Translations under genes and position numbers: made by a program
Part shown: positions 20,101-29,100 of the stretch, piece after piece
Layout: every line of letters begins with the position of its first letter
Position numbering within the stretch: position 1 is the stretch's first letter
Assembly: GCA_002633005.1 (NCBI GenBank)
Contig: NMRA01000088.1
Coordinates: 25,411 to 56,480, forward strand
Direction: 5' to 3'
From: Phoronis australis
Lineage: Eukaryota > Phoronida > Phoronidae
Length of the DNA: 31,070 nucleotides
The notes under the pieces: generated by a model
What the model saw: the letters and a program-made list of their open reading frames with translations, nothing else
Database searches by the model: none
What the model was told of the DNA's origin: nothing

Positions 20101-23100
20101 CACATATAATAACTCATCATGACAAGCCTGGGGTCTGTTCCAAGGAACTGACTAAGTTCATTTTTGCCTAAAGTCTAAGATTTGTCTCAACTTCAAAACT
20201 TTGAAACTTTCACGAAAGACAATGGTTCAGAATTATAAAACTTGTGGTCTCAACATGGTTCATTTAGTTTCCTTTATCAAAGCTCTTAAAGTAACATGGT
20301 TAAAAAAGATTACAAATGGACAGAATAATCCGGCCTGGATATATATTTTGCGCAATTCAATTTAATTTGACATTGAAAAGATGTTCAATGGAGGAAACTA
20401 TTTTTTTAAATGGTAGCCAATCCACAGGGAATCCTTTTTGGAAGGATGTGTTTCTTTCAACATTTGAATTTTGTTTGATATTAAACGAGGTCAAAGCAGA
20501 TGACAAGATATTGTTCCTTCCTATATGGCATAACACAAAGGTTCAGATTGGAGGAAAACCAATATTTTAGCAAACTTGGAATAAAAAGGGTGTGATATTC
20601 TTAGGTGATTTATTTGACGAAAACGGAAATTTCTTGTCATACAACAGTTTTGCAGACAAATTTGATTTTAAAACTTTTTACACTTTATTGCGGACTGAAA
20701 AATTGCTTGAAATTAACTTTCAAAAGTATGCCGTTTTCAAGTGCAAAAGTGTCTCGACCAGTTATCCCAAAACTCTGGCAAATGTTGGAGAAAAATTTGA
20801 AAGGTACTCGTGATATATATAACATTTTTCTGACAACTTTGTTTCAAAAACCAAAAGGATTGGAAAAATGGGGAAATACTTTTAGTTTTGAAAGACCAAT
20901 GACCGAATGTTTTCAAACTTCTGTTTTTTGTACTTCAAATGTTAGACTCAGATGGTTTCAAATGAGAACTTTTCATAGAATTTTAGCAAGGAACAACTTT
21001 TTGATGCGATTTCGTATTTCTCCAACTGACCGATGTACCTTTTGTAGGAATGAACCTGAAAGTCTAGAACATTTATTTTGGGGTTGCACGCCTTTTTGGC
21101 AAAGAATAGCTGAATATCATATTCACGCAAAAAGGTCGATATATCGATAGATTTTCAGACTGTTATATTTCGTAAAATTGGAAAAGCAAACAATGAATTA
21201 TTGAATCTTATTCTTTTGGTCAAAAAGCATATATACTGTAGAGCCTCCATCTATAACACTTTTCAAAAAAGAGTTAGAAATTTATTTCACATTCAAAGAA
21301 TATAATTATTGTAAAAATGGATGAGACATATTTCTCCAAAGATGGTCTGGTTTTTTCCTCTTTAAAAAGAAACTACAGATGAGAAAATTACATTTGGTGT
21401 TTTTAAATTGTGAAATAGAGTTCTCGGTGAAATGTGTGTATGTGTGTGTGTGTGTTTTGTGTGTTTGTGTGTGATGTGTCATTGGAGATTTCTGTCCTTG
21501 TACTGTACAATACTGTATTATTAATATTGCAATAAATGTTTAAAACTCTTGAAAAAAAATAAGTCAAGAAAGATGAGATGTACTCTTTGTATTCGAAATT
21601 TGAACTCAAATCACTTTTTTGCATGTTCCGTTCTACTTTTGTACGAACTCCAGATAAGTGTCAATTATTCTGTACTGAAGTACATTACAATTTATAGTGA
21701 TGAGTTTCTAGTACAAGTTTGTGCTTGACGACCCCTCGACTTTGTTGCTCAAATTTTAGGGTCATCAAGTGCGAACTCATTGGCATTAATCAAGCATGAA
21801 ATAACAGACACTAATCTCGAGTTTGCACAAAAGTTAAACTGAAAATGTGAAAAAATAATTTTGAATTCAATTTAGAGTACAAAGATTACATCATGACACC
21901 ATATTTATAACGAAACATGTTCTTAATTAAAGTTATTTTTTACCAAAATCAGGTTTATCGGTGCTTCACCCAATCTCTACAAGTTGTGAGCATTCCAATG
22001 TGGAGATGTTTGAGGCTTTTTATTCGAACTAGAGTACACGGAAAAAGTAAAAGGGCAAGATATGGTTCCTGGCCATGGCCACCAATTCCATTAAATATAA
22101 TGAAAATGACTCAGGGCGGCAAAATCCCAAGTATAGATCAACGTAATAAACTTAATGCCGATTCTGTGAAAATTCCTTGTCTCTCAGGGACACGACGAAC
22201 GGTTAGCAAGACAACGAATTCCACTTGTGCTCATGACTAGGAGTTTCAGTTCATTTTATCTGATAACTTTTGGCGCGTACTGTACAAACTGACATTTAAC
22301 CTTTTATCTATATCACCACCTCCCATAGTATTGTTGAGACCCTAGAGTTTAGACTTGAAACGTCAGATCGTAACACCTACACCAAAACTCCAGGTTACAC
22401 TGCTTTACCGCAAGAATCAATCTTGCTCGCATTACGGAACAAATTACTTAACCAAAAAATGTAAAGGTTCTGCACAAAGCAAAATAATCATAACAGACTC
22501 GAACAAACAATCTAAACTGGACCATTGACCTTTTTGCAAGAGATTGTGGAAGAGTGCACAGTTGACGGAATGCATCACGGGCCTGAAGAGGGATGTCCCG
22601 TAAAGCTCCACTCCGTGTAAGCAGTAGTTATCGGCTGCCAGTTATGTACATGCCTGTATTTAGGCCCATGTGCCTCTACGCGAATCTGCACCTGTATCTA
22701 GAATTAGGTGCCTACACCCAAAAACTGTGGATCAAACTTCTAGAATATTATGATAGCGCAACTTGACTTGTCCGTTACAAAATCATAGACCTTTACTTAC
22801 TATTTAAATGAAAAGTATTATGAATTTACAAAAAACTCACACACTCCCATTGTAAAACAAGCACACACCAGCAATAAATAGCCGAGTGCATCTACAAATG
22901 AAGATTAGACGTACACAGCTACATGGGAAGCACTTAGTGCAAAAGATTTCCAACTGCATCATTTCATATATAGGCGCATGTCCATGTACGGAAACAAGGT
23001 CAATCCTGTGTTACTGTCATTGCCAGGCAATACTACCGCAAAGTCTGTTACACTTACTTCTTGACGTTATTGGCGGCGTGACGCGGTCACTATTGCCTTG

Positions 23101-26100
23101 TCGCACAGGTACCTTCGAGTTCCTGTTGACAGTCATGACATCTGTTGTCAGCGACTCGATACAGCGTAGGCACTCGGTGACCACTCGGTTCCAATTGTGT
23201 GGGTGACCCCCTGTAGAGACAACAAGAGCAGTGTAGGTGTTTGCTCCGGTGTTCAACAGGGGAAGACTGAACGTCCGTCAGTGCCGTTTTGTTAAAGATT
23301 TCGTACAATTTCCTTTAATAATTCTTTGCAACTAAGACGGCCAAAGAGCGCCATCAACACTGGTGAACAATGTATGTCTATGTTAAACACACAACTTCAT
23401 CAACACAATTCAGTTGGATATGTACAATTCTAGCAAAGCGATCGTTGTATTGGATTTACGAAATTCCTTACAAGTTCTATGCTTTTGTATAGAATTATCT
23501 GATGATAAATCATATCAACCCTATGCATAAAGTAATACCACAACACACAATTTACAAACTTACTCTGAGCAATTCATCATCAAAAAAGCAGTTTTCCTGT
23601 ACCACTGGGTCATAAAAATTGCCTCTTCAAAAAGTGACCCGAGTACCAAACAATGTATGGTAGAATCTAATTTTTGACAAAAATTCAAATAATTGACAAA
23701 AATACCTTTTATTTTTCAGAGGCTTCTAACATTGTTGTGAATGTCCATAATTTTTCAAAACTTTGACTGGTGGTGGCGCTGTACAGAACTTGAACACGGA
23801 AAATCATTTAATTTGGTCTTACGTATGTTTTGTGAAAAAACGATGAGATAAAAATTTCAGTTGTCGACTATATTGAGCCCTAAAACGGCGAGATGTTACC
23901 GGAGTAGTTACATGGAGGGCTCAGGGTTAATTTTTTGACTTGGTACATTCAAGCCTCCTCCAGAAGAAAATTGAATACCAACCAACAAAATACTCACCTG
24001 GAAGGCTAAGGGTAAATAGTTGTTTTCTTCGTTTGGGAGAAAATCGAGAAAGCAGGCACAAGTCTTGATACCCAAGGTGCTGTAGATATAGATGTCATTG
24101 AACAAATAAATATCATAGGAATAGTGATTTTTTAAGGATGGTACGAAATATTTACTTCTGCTTCTGGGCACACAACATGTTACTAATGAGGGCCAACTTA
24201 TCAAGAGACTTGGGCAACAATAGAATGTCAGTCTTCCAAAGCCAAACTCCATTTCTAAACAGTGTAGGAAACAAAATGAAGTCAATTTTACAGTGGAAAG
24301 TCGTCTAATTAAAAAATTAGCGTATCCAGGATTACCGTTGGCCTAAGCAGAAGATGACATCACTCACGCTCCCCCCGGTTGCCGAAAATTTTAATTTTGT
24401 GATGCCCACCCCGTCAGTGTCGCGTTCTCCTGGGGTGTCCCCCCCACCGTTCTTGTCCTTACAATGCTACTGCTGACATCCAAAATCACTGAAGGTGATA
24501 TAAACATTGAGAACATTACCTGTACTAAAATGTGAGAGTCACAAGCCAGGGCCTGATGGAGGCAGTAGGACTGATCTCCTACAACAGCACTCTCTATTGG
24601 CAGCTGATAGGACTAAAATGTAAGGACACAGAATTCATAAGATATATGTGTTACAATCAAAATTCTTATATGAGTTTTCAAAATATGTTTCTGACTTGGG
24701 TGTTGCAAAAATTTTTTAACCAAAGAAAAAATAATGGGAGAATTCTTGACACGATATTTTAGGAAAGTCCTGCAAGTTGAAAATGCAAGATGATTTCAAA
24801 AATACAGCCATGGAATTTTGCTAGGAAGTAAACTGTTTTGTTGTTGGAATTCAAAAACTTTGAGCACTGGAAGTCAAAATCTACCGGTGTTATGAAAATA
24901 AAGACCAATTTCGTGAAATTTGTTTAAACTATGGCTGTTATGATATTATCATCAGCACTAGAATTTAACACACAAGATGGTGTAGTTGTTATCCACCATA
25001 TTGTTTCCACGAAGTATGGTCCTGTGATCGATGCACAAAACAGTCCCAGATAGGGACTCCACTATGTTCCCTAAATTTTCCACGTATTTGCCCAAACACC
25101 TTTTGTCCTTTCCTCCGCTATTTTATCACCATAGTAACTTCAATTTTTAGCTTTGATAAATATAGAGAGTAAACTTTTCATTGAATTCTTAGTAACATTA
25201 AAAATAAATAGCAACACAAGTCCCTAATTTAAGGAACAAATCTCTATATTTTCATTGAAATAAAGGCCCAGCTTTCAAATAAAATATTAGAAAGTGTCAC
25301 GAGTAAAAGAGAAGAAATAGAAAAATGTAACATTAGCCATTAAATAAAATCCACAAATCCGCAGGTTCAAGACTTAAGTAACATAGTGGAATCCCTATTT
25401 TTGGACTGTTTCATGCAATGAGACATTGCGTATTACGTTTGAGTAGGGTAATACATACCTCGGTGATAAAGACGGCAAACAGCAGTCTTGATAGCGACCA
25501 GAGGAAGTGAGTGAATATAGCAGTGATGAAACATTGCCACAACAGCGAGAGGTCAATGAGGCCGAAGAATGACGACAGCGAGGTTTCAGGGCTGAGAAAA
25601 GAATATGATTGGCCACAGGTCAGTTTAGCAACACTGGTCACTTGCGGGCACTGTCACCAAAAGTTGATTTTTTAGTCCCTAGGAGGCAACAAATATTTGT
25701 TCTTTGGCTTCAAGATGTAGAGACTTTATGACTTGTCTTAGCCTGATTTCGTGAAACATGGTAGCCCATCCCCAGACTCAATTTTAGCCAATAGACTCTC
25801 CGAGAAACAGCTCTCTGGTTGCTTACGTACTTTTCTTGCCATAATTCAATGTTCTGATTAAGCAATCCAATCATGGAAGCCATTAACTGAAGTCACACGA
25901 TTTGCTCTCAAAGTCCTCGTGAGATAGTGCACAAAGCAAGTTTAATTTAGTTTAATCTTGCAAGACAAGCTTATTTATTGCTCGCCACCACTTAGGCCAC
26001 AGATTTCTTCATCTCTAAAACTAGACTCAACTTCTGATTTTTACCAAAACTTTCCACTCACTCGAGATCACTGAGTATAATTTCAAGAACACAATTTCCA

Positions 26101-29100
26101 GTCAGAGCTTAAATCCCCCGCGGAATCATACAAAATTTAACAAATAAATCCACAAATTATGATAATTTGGTCAATGTGCCTTAATCCTGCACATGCAGCT
26201 ATTTCTTTGTGTTCTCAGTAAGGAGAGCTTTTCAAAAAAAAGAACATAAAGGCTTCAGTCTCAACAAAAGAAGAAAAATGGTGTGTTGACTAAATTTACC
26301 ATTCACTCACACAGACTAACCAACAGTGAACGTATCTACCATCAATTTACCAATCACTCACACAGACAAACCAACAGTGAACGCCTCTACCATCAATTTA
26401 CCATTCACTCACACAGACTAACCAACAGTGAACACCTCTACCATCAATTTACCAATCACTCACACAGACTAACCAAAAGTGAACGCCTCTACCATCAATT
26501 TACCAATCACTCACACAGACTAACCAACAGTGAACGCCTCTACCATCAATTTACCAATCACTCACACAGACTAACCAACAGTGAACGCCTCTACCATCAA
26601 TTTACCAATCACTCACACAGACTAACCAACAGTGAACGTCTCTACGATCACTGGTTAGGAACACTTTTAATACAAGAACACACAAATTCAGTTTCGGTTT
26701 TACCTGTTTTTAACACCCAAACTGGTCACGAACCAATGGCTGATACTCGATCCTGAAAACAAGTAGAGTATACACTAAAGGACCAGAATGCTTTGAGATG
26801 TTGAGCACTGCAAGATTTGGTCGCTGAATACAACTTCTGGACATTTTACTGTTTTCGCTGTATTAACTCTATTAGCAAAGTTTGATTCTAAACGTTTCCC
26901 ATATCTACAACTATAACTTTTAACTTGTTGTCCACTGTAAAGCATGAGGTCAATTAAAGCAACTCGGAAAAGCAACAGCAAATACAACAACAATGCATAA
27001 GACGAGCCTTAATTAATTATTTCTTGTTGACCAAGATACTGATTACGGACAGTTGATTTTATTCTAACAGGATCCCGTAACATGAGTTCCTTACTAAGAA
27101 ATCAAACTTTGTTAAACACAGTATTCCATTTGCGTTAATAGCCTTAATAGATACACACTCTAGCTGGAGGCAGGTTGGTCTTGCATCAGACATCAGTTGA
27201 TGTGAAATTTGACTCAAGGTCATGGCAGTGAGGAAAGCGCAAAAGTCAATATTAGAGGCTTTGTATTCATATGACAAAACTAAAAAATCAGCCTCAGTGC
27301 TCCACAACCACTAAAGAAACAGAAAAGTGAAATTTAGACAAAGAAATCTCATAAGTTCTTAAACCAACCGAATAGGAAATAAAATACGTAGAATGCTCGG
27401 AGATGACGCAGAACGGTGTGAGTAGAAGCAGAAAGTAAACTGGCTACAGATGACTTGATGGTGAAAAACTTGGCTTGCTGAATGGTGGGAAAGGCGACAA
27501 ATTCACCACCGGCGTAGAAGTAAGACATGGAGTGGACTGTACCTAGCGTAACACCACACAGCACCAGGAACAAGTGGTGCTCGTTCAAGCATGTCGACTG
27601 ACTGGAATAAAAAGAAATGGTACACAGGTGAGTATTGTCATTATTGTTATTGTTATTATAATTATCAATAAATTATTATTAGTAATACTTTTAAAAGATT
27701 CCAGTGTGGTGTCTATTTATAAGAAATGTAAAATTGAGAAAATAAAAATCTCAAACTATAAAAAATAATTATATGCAAATGAAGATCAACATATGTACCT
27801 ACAAATAGTGTGAACAATAATAAATAACTAAAACATGTTTAAAAATGAAAATAAACATATAAAAATAAGTTTGTTTAAAACAGAGCAATACCTTAAAAGA
27901 TGAAGCGCTTAAAACAGATTAAACTACAGAAAACTATTTGTAATAATTAAGATTCCAGTGTACCCCCAACTTCATAGCAGCAGGAGGTGAATTGAACTTA
28001 ACAACTCTGCATACAATAAGCATCACAGTTTAAAACCTGTTCTTCACGACTATTTGCTCAGTTTCTGACAATCACTTGGAGCCTTTAGCAGTAAAAAATT
28101 GTCAAGATTATACCGAGAATTACCTTGGAGAGATGGACCCCGTAAAACGTACGTCTACAAAGTATTGTGTTGCAGAGCATCCAACATGTGATGCTCATAA
28201 AACTACAATATGCGGTAATGACACAATAAACATGGTTAACGAATACACACCATTTCGTCAACCAACGTGCAAGCCAGGCTGTACGCCAACAAAACATCAA
28301 CGTGACGTGACATTGGAAATACTGAAATCGACAGTAACACAGACTACGAAAACCTGCAGTTATGGCACACGTCGTGTGCATGGCTTACCTATTGATATCA
28401 CAAGCTTTGGTCAGCCCAGTATATGCTCCGTTCTGCGTGGCAATGAAACACCAAGCTGTGAAGCCCCCTCCCAGGGCATGAGTCAATGTGTGTAGAAGTC
28501 TGGGGGGTGCAAGAATGCTCCAGACATTGGAAAGCAGTGTGGACTTGACAGGTGGGACGACTGTAACATTGCAATAGGAAATATTCTGACACTGTCATTT
28601 CATGCTACGGCCACTTGGTGGCGTAACCGTCTCATCTAGAGTCAACACGACAATTGCAAAATATCGCTTTAAATGCCATTGAAAGATTTCCACGTCACTC
28701 GGAGCTCTTTTGTTTGCATGTGAACCTGAATGTCGCAGACTGTTCTGTCAGTATAAGACAGAGTCAACAGAGCTGTAAGCACTTACAAGTTTCGAGTTCA
28801 CCGTTTAATATAAATTAGAGATTTTATGCTTCTTCTTACTTACGGGTTAAATTTGATATTGAAACATTTTGAAAACGCACAACCATTCCGTGAATCCCAT
28901 TGAACTCTCATCAGCATATTATCACCGTAGTCTACAACTCAAAAGATAACTACATTTTTTGGCAAGTTGGCTACTGAAACTGTAAAAAAGAGCAAGTGGA
29001 GACTCCCTAAATACCTGCCTAGCTGGTTGAATAAACCTCAGGGTACTGAAAAACACCGACTGCATGTTACTCATAACCACTCGCGATTCACAGTCATGAG

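Larger units (their letters stand above)
20170..21559 (+). mobile_element. 5'-truncated L1/Tx1-like LINE 3' end
   Basis: The 3' part of a non-LTR retrotransposon ORF2, ending with a 3'UTR, AATAAA at 21531-21536 and a short A-run at 21552-21559. It is antisense to NDC1, inside the intron between the exons at 19402 and 23058. Its reading frame is broken (see the pseudogene entry), so it is dead. The left edge is approximate. Confidence 0.8.

Noticed and set aside
21917-22240. 107-codon + frame with a basic middle part
   Set aside because: No family, no splice or start context, composition like the surrounding intron.
22530-22612. Possible extra NDC1 exon encoding DIPLQARDAFRQL
   Set aside because: No acceptor opens this frame before its upstream stop and the donor is poor; the neighbouring exons already join in phase without it.
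23908-24285. 125-codon - strand frame with LPLAFQ before a good donor
   Set aside because: It is the wrong frame over the NDC1 exon at 23998-24079; the NDC1 frame (YQDL..SPKRR) is the real one.
25801-25900. 60-nt - strand exon candidate with donor gtaagc (MASMIGLL frame)
   Set aside because: Its phase cannot join either NDC1 neighbour; the 49-nt exon at 26704-26752 fits instead.
26283-26756. 157-codon + frame with 17-residue repeats, possible repeat protein
   Set aside because: It is the 51-bp minisatellite, a multiple of three; there is no upstream ATG and the frame runs antisense through an NDC1 exon.
27059-27307. 82-codon - strand frame following a pyrimidine-rich acceptor
   Set aside because: No similarity to NDC1, no suitable donor, and the flanking exons join correctly via the 49-nt exon.
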